Shown here piece after piece: positions 16,671-24,721 of a DNA stretch of 40,435 nt. Within the stretch, counting starts at the first letter, position 1. Each line of letters opens with the position of its first letter. The position numbers were made by a program, and so were the translations under genes. The notes under the pieces were generated by a model, which was not told the DNA's origin, did no database searches, and worked only from the letters and a program-made list of their open reading frames with translations. Source of the DNA: Fidelibacterota bacterium (lineage in GTDB: Bacteria > Fidelibacterota > Marinisomatia > SCGC-AAA003-L08 > JACNLC01); the NCBI GenBank assembly GCA_014381725.1, contig JACNLC010000041.1, positions 1-40,435 on the forward strand. Direction: 5' to 3'.

Positions 16671-17363
16671 TTATTCAACCTTTGTCAATTCCATTTTCAT
16701 CACACCTATATTGGTTTTAATTTCGATTTTAACTGGTAATTTTTTATCATCAGTTGAAAACCAAATCCGCATTTCACCTTTATTTTTGAGTAAACTTTTA
16801 TTATCTGCTGATGCTGGTGAAACCAAAAGACACTGAAATTTCCCCGCAGGAACAGAAACTCTCTCATATTTAATTACTTGGACAACTGTTTCTCTAATTT
16901 TTCCGTTGTCATAAATTGAAAATTGAAATTGCTGACCTGTGTTTAAATTCTGTTCACGGAGAAAATATAACGCAGAAAACGGATCAAATACTCTCCCTTT
17001 CAATTTGTGAAATTTACTATCATAAAATACTGTTGAATCTTCTGTGAAAAACACAGCTGAATGTTCTTTGTTATACTTCCCTTCACGAATATTCTTTTCA
17101 ACTTTCAATAATGTATAGTCAAGAGTATCCACCCAAATATCAATTTTATCGCGGACTTTGTAAAACCTATCGAGAAATGAATTTGTTTCGGTGTGAGAAA
17201 TTAGATGATATACAAGTTCTCCATTTAATGTGTCTGATTGTAATTCTATTGTGGATTTCCCAGCTGAGAATAATCTGAATCCGGCTTTGTAAATTAGCTT
17301 TTCTCCGACATTGTTCGGGAATATCGATGAAAACAACAATAAAGGAATGAGCAATTTATTCAT
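16671..17363 (-). CDS. DUF3108 periplasmic protein
   Basis: This 230-residue secreted protein of the DUF3108 family has no established biochemical function. A signal peptide (MNKLLIPLLLFSSIFP) is followed by the family start VGEKLIYKAGF.LFSAGKSTIE, then beta-rich segments, the FDPFSALYFLRE motif and a C-terminal strand pair ending IRIWFSTDDKKLPVKIE-like sequence (here EMRIWFSTDDKKLPVKIEIK). The ATG at 17363 overlaps the waaA stop as TGATG, which I prefer over the TTG one codon earlier. Its position right after waaA suggests an envelope role. Confidence 0.85.
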   Translation of the reverse strand: MNKLLIPLLLFSSIFPNNVGEKLIYKAGFRLFSAGKSTIELQSDTLNGELVYHLISHTETNSFLDRFYKVRDKIDIWVDTLDYTLLKVEKNIREGKYNKEHSAVFFTEDSTVFYDSKFHKLKGRVFDPFSALYFLREQNLNTGQQFQFSIYDNGKIRETVVQVIKYERVSVPAGKFQCLLVSPASADNKSLLKNKGEMRIWFSTDDKKLPVKIEIKTNIGVMKMELTKVE

Positions 17364-18634
17364 CAATCAAAAAGTTTGTTAATAATTTTATGAGATATTT
17401 GTTGATGCTCTGTAACAAATTTAAGTGTATCTTTTTGCAACTTCGCTAACATTTCTGGTTTTTGTAAAATCCCTAAATATTCAGCAAACTCATCACTGTT
17501 ATTGACAATGGTTCCAATTTCGTTTTTGTGCATAGTAATCGCTTCATCCAATATTTGTATATTTGGTCCAAATGCCACAGCACATCCATAAACAGCAGGT
17601 TCGATAACCGAGTGAACTCCAGCACCGAAACCCGCACCAACATAAGCCAAATCTGCAACTGAATATAAATCAGCTAAAATTCCAACTACATCCACCAATA
17701 TTACAGAAGATTCTATGGTTTTGGTAATTTCTGAAAATCGTTGGAACGATAAATTCGTTTTTTTCAAATATCGTTCAATGTCAATCAAAGTTTTTTCATC
17801 AGTCTCGTGAGGGACAACAATTAATCTATGATTCTGTTTCTGCAAAGACTCATTACCAAGTGGATAAACTTGCTCAATGCTATTGAAGATTACTTGATAG
17901 TCAGATGGAATAATGCTTCCAAAAATAATATTTTTTGTTTCTTTAATTTCTTCTGGAAAGTGTTTATTTTTATTTACCGACTTTCTATCGAGGATTTGGT
18001 CGAACCTAGTATCTCCGATTACAGAAATATTAATATCATTTTTAAGTAATTTTACTAAATTCTTTTTCAACCTATCTGAACCGGTAATAATGTGAGTGAA
18101 ATTTCTAAATGTCCAGCGATTAAATCCGCGCAATCCAAACCAAAATCTTGAAGAATTTTCATAAAGGTTGGCATTGATTAAAACTGTCTGTATTCCGAAC
18201 AATCTTGCGAAATATAAGTGATTTGGCCAAACATCGTGACGAGTAAGAATATAGAATTTAGGTTGAAATTTGGTTAAAAATAATAACGCTGACCAAGGAA
18301 AATCAAATGGATGATAGCATACCGCATCAAACAATTTTGAATCTTGCTCCTTTTCATAAATTGTCGGGGAGAAAAATGTTTGCAGTACGAAGTATCGCTT
18401 TTTATCAATTCGTCTGAGAATAGGTTTAAGTTGTTCAAATTCTCCTGCAGATGCTGCGTGGAATAAAAGTAATTCTCTTCCATTTTGATTTTCAGTTATA
18501 GTTTTTGAAGCAACTTTCCAAGTTTGGGATTGTTCACTAAAATGAACTCTAATTTTTAGATTGAATATGGAAACAAATTTGAGGAGAATCCATAATACAG
18601 GAGAAATAAGAAGATAGATTATGTATAAAAACAC
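17363..18634 (-). CDS. waaA: Kdo (3-deoxy-D-manno-octulosonic acid) transferase
   Basis: WaaA attaches Kdo residues to lipid IVA at the cytoplasmic face of the inner membrane. The 423-residue GT-B protein has an N-terminal membrane anchor (MFLYIIYLLISPVLWILLK), the family motif LLFHAASAGEFEQLKPIL (putative catalytic Glu), the glycan domain segments TRHDVWPNHLYFARLF and INANLYENSSRFWFG, and a C-terminal CMP-binding part with AYVGAGFGAGVHSVIEPAVYG. The start is GTG at 18634. It follows the KdsC-like gene after 65 bases. Confidence 0.93.
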   Translation of the reverse strand: MFLYIIYLLISPVLWILLKFVSIFNLKIRVHFSEQSQTWKVASKTITENQNGRELLLFHAASAGEFEQLKPILRRIDKKRYFVLQTFFSPTIYEKEQDSKLFDAVCYHPFDFPWSALLFLTKFQPKFYILTRHDVWPNHLYFARLFGIQTVLINANLYENSSRFWFGLRGFNRWTFRNFTHIITGSDRLKKNLVKLLKNDINISVIGDTRFDQILDRKSVNKNKHFPEEIKETKNIIFGSIIPSDYQVIFNSIEQVYPLGNESLQKQNHRLIVVPHETDEKTLIDIERYLKKTNLSFQRFSEITKTIESSVILVDVVGILADLYSVADLAYVGAGFGAGVHSVIEPAVYGCAVAFGPNIQILDEAITMHKNEIGTIVNNSDEFAEYLGILQKPEMLAKLQKDTLKFVTEHQQISHKIINKLFD

Positions 18635-18699
18635 TTTTATTTATGAATTATGCTTGACCATTTTTGATTTGCAATATAATACTCCAATAACTCTAAAAT

Positions 18700-19200
18700 C
18701 TATTTTCGATACTTTAAGATTGTATCAACAAATTCGCGAAACGCACCATCACCGCCAACTCGCTTGGTAATAAAATCTGGCTTGAATTGGTCTAATATCG
18801 GACTGCTACAAGGCATTGCAGATAAGCCAACTGCTAATAATACTTCCAAGTCGTTTAGGTCATCACCGATATATGCAACTTCATCAAGAGAAATATCAAA
18901 CTTTTTGCATAAGTAATGCATTCTTTTGAGTTTTTGTTTTTCGTTGATATATACATTTTCAATCTTGAGTTTTTCAGCTCGTCGTAGAACAATTTCCGAG
19001 TTCTCACCGGTGAGTATAGCAACTGGAATTCCTGCTTTTCGCAAAATGTAAGTTGCCATTCCATCATAAGTTGAAAAAGATTTCATTCGTTCACCATCAG
19101 CTGAATAATACATTTTGGCGTCAGTCCAAACGCCATCTATGTCAGTAGCAATCAATTTAATATTTTTGCATTTGTCTTTGATGGATGAAGCACTCATCAT
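18700..19200 (-). CDS. KdsC/YrbI-type HAD phosphatase
   Basis: This 166-residue cap-less C0-type HAD hydrolase removes the phosphate from Kdo-8-phosphate (KdsC) or from a nonulosonic acid 9-phosphate (the C-terminal NeuA type). Motif I is ATDIDGVWTD with the nucleophile and acid/base Asp at about 19 and 21, motif II ILTGENS, motif III Lys in NEKQKLK, motif IV GDDLNDLEVL. It overlaps the neuB stop by four bases. GGAG stands before a double ATG, so the second ATG (19197) may be the real start. Neighbours point both ways, with neuB upstream and waaA downstream, so the substrate is uncertain. Confidence 0.88.
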   Translation of the reverse strand: MMSASSIKDKCKNIKLIATDIDGVWTDAKMYYSADGERMKSFSTYDGMATYILRKAGIPVAILTGENSEIVLRRAEKLKIENVYINEKQKLKRMHYLCKKFDISLDEVAYIGDDLNDLEVLLAVGLSAMPCSSPILDQFKPDFITKRVGGDGAFREFVDTILKYRK

Positions 19201-20252
19201 TCACTCCAATCAATATCGTTTTCGTTAATAACAGTATCAGTTGCGATCTCTTTTAGTGTTGCTTTCCCAATGACTTCACCCATCCTCATAGGTGATAATC
19301 CTGTGCCAGGACCTTTAGTAGTCAGCATATCTCTTGTGATTTTTGTTCCTTTTTGGATATCAACGGTTGATACAATACTTTTTGCCAGTTTCTTAAAAAT
19401 TGGAAGTTCAGATTCCTGCACATTTTTCTCATCACTCCCCATTGCTTGCTCAATATGGCGGATATCCCTAACCATTTTGGCAAACCCCTGCGGTTCTAAC
19501 GATGCAGCGTGGTCTCCGCCTTTCATTGTTCTATCAAGAGTAAAGTGTCGTTCAATAATTCGCGCACCCAAACCGACAGCAACTGGTGGGATGACAATCC
19601 CAAGTTCGTGACCAGAATATCCAATGACTGCATTTGGAAATTCCTTTTTGTAAGTCTGCAAAACATTCAAATTAATTTCATCAAATATAGATGGATAAGT
19701 TGAAGTGCATTGTAAAATTGCTATTTGGTCGTTGAATTGTTCAATCAGTTCTACCGCATTTTTAACCATCGCCAAATCAGCCATACCAGTAGAAAGTAAA
19801 ATTGGTTTCCCAATTTTCGCTGTATGCTCAAGTAGTGGGAAATTGGTTAAATCTGCCGAAGCCATCTTGAAAAATGACACCCCCATTTTGTCAAGAAAAT
19901 CCACACTTTCCTCGTCCCAGCCTGATGCACAGAAAAATACATCTAAATTTTCGGAATATTCTAACAAATCAAAATAATCTTCTTCAGTGAGCTCGAGTGC
20001 CTTTTTATGTTCACCATAAGTTTTACCAAAACTATTCCGATTAGCATAAGGCATTTCCAAACCTTCTTTGGTCAGGATTCTAGATATTGTTCTTTTTTGG
20101 AATTTAACAGCATCTGCACCACAATTTTTAGCTTCTTGGATTAGCTGTTTAGCTACCTCCACATCACCTTGATGATTAATACCAATTTCTGCAATAATAA
20201 ATGTTGGATAATTACTGCCGACTTTTCTTCCGTCTATGTTTATTGATTTCAT
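19197..20252 (-). CDS. neuB: N-acetylneuraminate (nonulosonic acid) synthase NeuB
   Basis: NeuB condenses phosphoenolpyruvate with a hexosamine derivative to give a sialic-acid-like nine-carbon sugar. The 351-residue protein has the TIM barrel start PTFIIAEIGINHQGD, KFQKR, SAFDEES-like catalytic region (here CASGWDEESVDFL), STGMADLAMV, QCTSTYPS, GYSGHE and the RHFTLDRTMKGGDHAASLEP metal site. Its C-terminal antifreeze-like SAF domain (about 290-351) distinguishes it from KdsA. Shine-Dalgarno AGGA precedes ATG 20252. It overlaps the phosphatase gene. Whether the product is Neu5Ac, legionaminate or pseudaminate is not decidable here. Confidence 0.93.
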   Translation of the reverse strand: MKSINIDGRKVGSNYPTFIIAEIGINHQGDVEVAKQLIQEAKNCGADAVKFQKRTISRILTKEGLEMPYANRNSFGKTYGEHKKALELTEEDYFDLLEYSENLDVFFCASGWDEESVDFLDKMGVSFFKMASADLTNFPLLEHTAKIGKPILLSTGMADLAMVKNAVELIEQFNDQIAILQCTSTYPSIFDEINLNVLQTYKKEFPNAVIGYSGHELGIVIPPVAVGLGARIIERHFTLDRTMKGGDHAASLEPQGFAKMVRDIRHIEQAMGSDEKNVQESELPIFKKLAKSIVSTVDIQKGTKITRDMLTTKGPGTGLSPMRMGEVIGKATLKEIATDTVINENDIDWSE

Positions 20253-20328
20253 TTTTCCTAAACTGTAATTTTAACCTTTGTTTACTTCTGTTAAATTAAC
20301 GATCTTTGTGCAATTTGTATTAGTAATT

Positions 20329-20712
20329 TTATTTTGTTTTTAATTCAGATCCTCTAACAATAACAAATGCGATTAGAGCAAACATGAAAAATACAAGCAA
20401 CATCCAAGAAAGTCCTATTAGAGAGCCGATAACTGTCCTGTAAATTTCCAAAATCCATCTATCGGCATTTAGAGTTATTATCTCTACATTTTTAGTTGGA
20501 ATAATATATTTTTCTAAATCCCAAACTCTTACTCCAGATGATATTCCCACAACATAAACAGCAAATTGAAGATATTTTACCCAAGCTTTGCTGATTTCAT
20601 CAGATATTATCCTGTTCATTATCTTTAGTATTGGAGATGAGAATATTCTCGACACTAAAAAAGATACAACCAACGCTATAATAAATGTAACAGATAACAA
20701 TGTAATAAACAT
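20329..20712 (-). CDS. Small membrane protein of unknown function
   Basis: I do not recognise this 127-residue protein. It has an N-terminal membrane segment (FITLLSVTFIIALVVSFLV), a possible second hydrophobic stretch around YLQFAVYVVGISSG, and a C-terminal segment (GLSWMLLVFFMFALIAFVIV), with a charged loop between them containing RVWDLEKYI. It lies between the MmcQ/YjbR gene and neuB on the same strand, 18 bases from the former. Translation from ATG after AAGGAA supports it as real. Confidence 0.7.
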   Translation of the reverse strand: MFITLLSVTFIIALVVSFLVSRIFSSPILKIMNRIISDEISKAWVKYLQFAVYVVGISSGVRVWDLEKYIIPTKNVEIITLNADRWILEIYRTVIGSLIGLSWMLLVFFMFALIAFVIVRGSELKTK

Positions 20713-20730
20713 ATCATTCTTCCTTTTAAT

Positions 20731-21087
20731 TTACTTAACTAAAACTTTTTCACGGTCGCTTTTTTTCAGTCCATTTACAACCAAACCATAAGATTCATCA
20801 ATTAATTGAAACACAATATCATCGGGAATTCTGTCGTCAATAGTGATTGTATTCCAATGTTCTTTATTTAAGTGATAACCAGGTTTAATTGCTGAATACA
20901 TTGAACGCTGGACCTGAGCATCTTCAGGATCGGCTTTGAGTGAAACAGTTAACGGTGTCTTTGAAACACTCACCAAAGCAAACATCTTATTCATCACCTT
21001 AATAACCATTGGTTCTTCACCAAAGGGATAAGTTTCTTTAACGCAAGGTTTTGCAAGCAGATATGCTTTTAGAACTGAAATAGTCAA
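20731..21087 (-). CDS. MmcQ/YjbR family protein
   Basis: This 118-residue cytoplasmic protein of the MmcQ/YjbR (double wing, CyaY-like fold) family is sometimes annotated as DNA-binding, but its role is not established. Typical features are the early Lys/Pro segment KPCVKETYPFGEEPMVIKV, FALVSVSKTPLTVSLKADPE and the central HLNKEHWNTITID motif before the C-terminal helix (LIDESYGLVVNGL). The start is a TTG at 21087, only 9 bases after the YtfJ-like gene stop, so the two are likely translated together. Confidence 0.9.
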   Translation of the reverse strand: MTISVLKAYLLAKPCVKETYPFGEEPMVIKVMNKMFALVSVSKTPLTVSLKADPEDAQVQRSMYSAIKPGYHLNKEHWNTITIDDRIPDDIVFQLIDESYGLVVNGLKKSDREKVLVK

Positions 21088-21096
21088 AATTATTTA

Positions 21097-21618
21097 TCAT
21101 TCATTTTGCAAATCAATGATAAGCTGAATCAACTCTTTTTGCTTTTCTTCAGTAATTTTACCTCTAACAATAGCGCGGCATACTCTATCTTTATCTAGAA
21201 TAACTACATTGTAACTATCTTTTTTTAGTCCCCAAGAATTTCTTAGTTTAGCATCATAATCGAAAAGAATAGTAGTGTCAAACTTTTTAGCTTTATTCCC
21301 AGCTATTATTCTTATTAAGAAATCTGGTTTCCAAGTTGCTGCACAATCTACAATCCCAAAACCTTTATAATTATCACGGGAGATAAGTTTATCAACATCA
21401 ATTGTTTTCTTGACAGCATCGTTAAATGGCTCGTTCATTTCTGACTCATCCGGATCAACATAGTTTATTTGCAGAATTTTACCAGCCCAAGAATCCATAG
21501 TAAAATCTACTCCATCAGCATCTTGAAAAACCCATTCTGGTGCTTGCATTCCAACTTCAAGTGGTTGTGCAAAAACTACAGTTAAACTTAGAATTAAGGT
21601 TAATGTTATTTTTCTCAT
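21097..21618 (-). CDS. YtfJ-like periplasmic thioredoxin-fold protein
   Basis: This 173-residue secreted protein has a signal peptide (MRKITLTLILSLTVVFAQ) and a thioredoxin-like domain. It matches the YtfJ family in order: strand KILQINYVDP, EMNEPFNDAV, the short strand before FGIVDC, a TTILFDYDAKLRNSWGL region and NVVILDKD.VCRAIVRG. There is no CXXC; the cysteines in VDCAA and RVCRA are isolated, so a disulphide oxidoreductase role is unlikely. The function of the family is unknown. Shine-Dalgarno AAGGAC precedes the ATG. Confidence 0.8.
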   Translation of the reverse strand: MRKITLTLILSLTVVFAQPLEVGMQAPEWVFQDADGVDFTMDSWAGKILQINYVDPDESEMNEPFNDAVKKTIDVDKLISRDNYKGFGIVDCAATWKPDFLIRIIAGNKAKKFDTTILFDYDAKLRNSWGLKKDSYNVVILDKDRVCRAIVRGKITEEKQKELIQLIIDLQNE

Positions 21619-21656
21619 TGTATGTCCTTTATGTTATTTGAAAGTATTTACTGCTA

Positions 21657-22439
21657 CTAAAATGTTTCTGAATACATTATTTTAACTTCGCGGTTTGTAT
21701 ATTCTGCATCTGTATTTTTATTTATATTGTTGAGATTTAATTCAATCATCAAATTTTGTGCTATTGTCCAACGCATACCAACATTTAGATAGCCATAACC
21801 TCTCCCCAATGTGATGTCATCTATTGTATTATCATTGCTGTTAAAAGCCGCATCATATTCAAGAAGCATGGAAAAACTTCTGTTTAATTCTTTATCTATT
21901 CCAAAAAAGAAATCATAATCATCATCGTCATCGGAATTCTCCCAAGTATTTTTACTAACACCAATATGAACACCGAGATTCCCAAATATATTCCAGTTTT
22001 TACTTGCAACAAGATAAATTCCCAACGCTTTCTGTTCGTAGCGATTCACCTCAACAGAATCCTCATCAGCAACTGACCACTGTTTAAAAGCTCCCCTACC
22101 TTGCGTATTTAATCCAATAACAATTGCCGGGCGAGAAGTGGTTTCTTCATACATTCTATATTTCAGTTGGACTTCAGGCGTGGGTCTGTTAACAATTGGT
22201 TTTTGATCACCTATAAAATTTTGCACTCCAAACGACATCCCTAATGTAAAATGATCGGTTAATCCAATCGCCAATTTGGGAAGAAGTCCACCTTCCTTTT
22301 GTAGCAACATTTCCAAAGTGAAAGCACCTTTGGGTATTGTGCCAGCAGTAGGAATAGATATCAAATCTAATGGTGGGTATGGTTGTTCACTTTGAGCAAA
22401 CAACATAGTTAAAAGTGAAAATATTATGATTTTTTTCAT
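21657..22439 (-). CDS. Predicted outer-membrane beta-barrel protein
   Basis: This is a 260-residue protein with a signal peptide (MKKIIIFSLLTMLFAQ) and a mature part made of amphipathic beta strands (RPAIVIGLNTQG, GIYLVASKNWNIFGNLGVHIGVS, YGYLNVGMRWTIAQNLMIELNLN). It ends YSETF, with a terminal Phe as usual for barrels. The start of the mature protein (SIPTAGTIPKGAFTLEMLLQ) resembles porin-like proteins annotated as YjbH-like or conserved hypothetical barrels. An acidic loop (NSDDDDDYDF) faces one side. There is a good Shine-Dalgarno (AAGGGA). The substrate is unknown. Confidence 0.72.
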   Translation of the reverse strand: MKKIIIFSLLTMLFAQSEQPYPPLDLISIPTAGTIPKGAFTLEMLLQKEGGLLPKLAIGLTDHFTLGMSFGVQNFIGDQKPIVNRPTPEVQLKYRMYEETTSRPAIVIGLNTQGRGAFKQWSVADEDSVEVNRYEQKALGIYLVASKNWNIFGNLGVHIGVSKNTWENSDDDDDYDFFFGIDKELNRSFSMLLEYDAAFNSNDNTIDDITLGRGYGYLNVGMRWTIAQNLMIELNLNNINKNTDAEYTNREVKIMYSETF

Positions 22440-22474
22440 TCTTTCCCTTATTATCGAACGGTTGAATTTACTGC

Positions 22475-23056
22475 TTAATTAGTATATTTATAATCTAATT
22501 TTCTTATTTCTTTTTTTCTATTTCCAAGAAACCAAGTTTCTTTAACATTTTCGTTTTCAAAATCATAATCAATATTAATCAAACCAATAATTTTATTAGA
22601 TTGTGAATAAAATACATATTTTTCTGGCAACAATTGAATATTATAAACAACTTCTGTCAGTCTGTTTGATTCTATTGGCAAAAATCCAAACCCAAATACA
22701 AATTGAAAATAATCATAAGATTTATAAATATCTTGTAACCATAATTCAGACTTTAATCTTCCTTTTTCAAAATATGAAATAAGAGATAAATCACCGCTCT
22801 TATCATATTCATAATTGCGTTTTCGCAATAGGGAATCTGATTCAGAATACCACAATATCTCAACTACATTCTTGTTGGAATCACGAATTGTTTTTAGATA
22901 TTGTCCATCGTCAATTTCTTCATTTGGAAGTCGAATATCTTCTATAAAAGAGAGTTCATCTCTAAAATACGAAACTGTAACCTTCTCTTCACTTTTGTCA
23001 TTAGAAAAAGCAACATTAGCAAATAGTAAGAAAATTGCAATTTTAAATATTTTCAT
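22475..23056 (-). CDS. Uncharacterised secreted protein
   Basis: This 193-residue protein has a signal peptide (MKIFKIAIFLLFANVAFS). The mature part holds repeated stretches of the type RKRNYEYDKSGDLSLISYFEKG and IINIDYDFENENVKETWFLGNRKKEI-like segments, reminiscent of YD/MORN-like antiparallel beta repeats seen in toxin-related and surface proteins; the family is not recognised. I start it at the ATG at 23056, which overlaps the end of the EEP-LTD-dockerin gene by 14 bases. No clear Shine-Dalgarno is present, so translational coupling is likely. Confidence 0.65.
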   Translation of the reverse strand: MKIFKIAIFLLFANVAFSNDKSEEKVTVSYFRDELSFIEDIRLPNEEIDDGQYLKTIRDSNKNVVEILWYSESDSLLRKRNYEYDKSGDLSLISYFEKGRLKSELWLQDIYKSYDYFQFVFGFGFLPIESNRLTEVVYNIQLLPEKYVFYSQSNKIIGLINIDYDFENENVKETWFLGNRKKEIRKLDYKYTN

Positions 23057-24641
23057 CAATAGTAATTATAATATCAATGATATTTATCATTCCATCAATA
23101 TTTTGGTCAACACTACAAATTTGTGATTCTGTAAATGAAACTTCTTCTAAAATATAATCTATCGTCAAAACAATATCTAAAATATCAGTTATTCCATCAA
23201 AATTAACATCTCCATTGGATGCACAAATGTTCGATTCTCCAGGAGAACCAAAATCACCGCCAGACATTGGAGAAGATGATACTGACCAGTTCCCTCCAAT
23301 ATTATTGTCAGTATTTTGGTTATCTAACGACATAGATGCTCCTTCTGGATCTGGAAAAGTTGCTCCGTTATCATACCAAACTTCGTCAATTATCGTTCCA
23401 TTCGGATGAGCAATTATTACTTCGTCAAAAGTATTTCCAAGAAATATTCCAGAATACATATAATCCAATTCCACTCCGCCATTCAATCCTATATTATCAT
23501 TTACACCCAAAACAACAAAATCACCGGGATTTAAATACAATCCACCCGGATTTGATATTGTATGAGAATCTGAACCATCATCTTTTAGAACAAGTCCATT
23601 CAAATCGATTACTTCATCGCCAGTATTTGTCAATTCTAGCCATTCCCCATAAGAGTCTGAAACTACTGCTGGGTTATTCATAATTTCGTTTATCACCAAC
23701 CCAGATGGGATTTCAATTTCTGCAATTGGAATTTTCCACATTACCGGTCTGTGGTCGGAGATTTGATTTTGGTAACTGGAGGAACCTACATAATCATCTA
23801 TTCTTAGAGTTTGTACAAAGCCGTTTTCATTTTCATCAAACAAATTTGACGAAATTAAAATATGATCAATAAATCCAGCATAGCTGCCCCACGGATATGA
23901 ATTTTGATAACTGTTATAAGCAATTGACATCGTAACAAATTCAGCATTTGGATCTGACACCAACGGCCATAGTGAATTGTTAGATTCTGGGTCTGTAATT
24001 TCATCATTAAAATCACCGATTACTACAATGTTATCACTTGGATGCGATTGGATATAATCCGATAGAATTTCTGATGCCCCAAATCGTTGATCAAAACCTT
24101 CATCGTATGCCTTGAAATGAACATTTATTACAGTTAAATTGATTGTTGATTCGCCACATCCCCACAAAATTTCTACCTTTAATGGATACCTTCCAGCAAA
24201 CTCCCAACCGTCAGAGGGAAACAGTGTAGAATAGTTCAGAATCTCAACACAATCTCGACGAGTTATGATGCCCAAATCTAATCCCCAATCGTTATTATAA
24301 TTAGTGTGTATGAATTCGTATGCAGGGATTTGCACCGATAGGGACTCAAACGCAGACATATCTGTAATTTCTTGGATACCTATTATATCTGGTAAGAGGT
24401 CAGATATAATTTCATTTACATAGTTTACTGTATTCCCCGCTTGTGGAAATTCTTGAATATTCCAAGTTACAATTTCTAATCCCGTCCAATTATTGACAGT
24501 AGCGATATTCCACAAATTTTGTGGAGGATTAACTACAGTTGTATCTGCAGGTGGGCAGGATTGAGAATACCCAATAGAAGATAGTGACAAAATAGTCCAA
24601 AAAATAATTAACATCAAAAACTTAACTTTTGATTTTAACAA
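23043..24641 (-). CDS. Secreted EEP nuclease/phosphatase with LTD and dockerin domains
   Basis: This 532-residue secreted protein has a signal peptide ending near SIGYSQ. Residues about 54-305 are an endonuclease/exonuclease/phosphatase domain with the expected catalytic set: VTWN (N61), GIQE (E91), the HF of INVHFKA, GDFND (D210, N212), IDHILI and SDHRPV (D296, H297). Residues about 312-455 form a lamin-tail (LTD) domain beginning GLVINEIMNNPAV. Residues about 475-532 contain two D.N.DG...I.DI calcium-loop repeats (GDVNFDGITDILDI and DQNIDGMINIIDI), a type I dockerin. Extracellular DNA/RNA or phosphoester cleavage is likely. The dockerin implies docking to a cohesin-bearing partner. Confidence 0.87.
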   Translation of the reverse strand: MLKSKVKFLMLIIFWTILSLSSIGYSQSCPPADTTVVNPPQNLWNIATVNNWTGLEIVTWNIQEFPQAGNTVNYVNEIISDLLPDIIGIQEITDMSAFESLSVQIPAYEFIHTNYNNDWGLDLGIITRRDCVEILNYSTLFPSDGWEFAGRYPLKVEILWGCGESTINLTVINVHFKAYDEGFDQRFGASEILSDYIQSHPSDNIVVIGDFNDEITDPESNNSLWPLVSDPNAEFVTMSIAYNSYQNSYPWGSYAGFIDHILISSNLFDENENGFVQTLRIDDYVGSSSYQNQISDHRPVMWKIPIAEIEIPSGLVINEIMNNPAVVSDSYGEWLELTNTGDEVIDLNGLVLKDDGSDSHTISNPGGLYLNPGDFVVLGVNDNIGLNGGVELDYMYSGIFLGNTFDEVIIAHPNGTIIDEVWYDNGATFPDPEGASMSLDNQNTDNNIGGNWSVSSSPMSGGDFGSPGESNICASNGDVNFDGITDILDIVLTIDYILEEVSFTESQICSVDQNIDGMINIIDIIITIDENI

Positions 24642-24721
24642 AACGAATACTCCTTTTATGCCAACTGCAAGTTTACAAATCTAAGAAATTTATTTATGTG
24701 ACGAAAATCAAATTATAGTAA

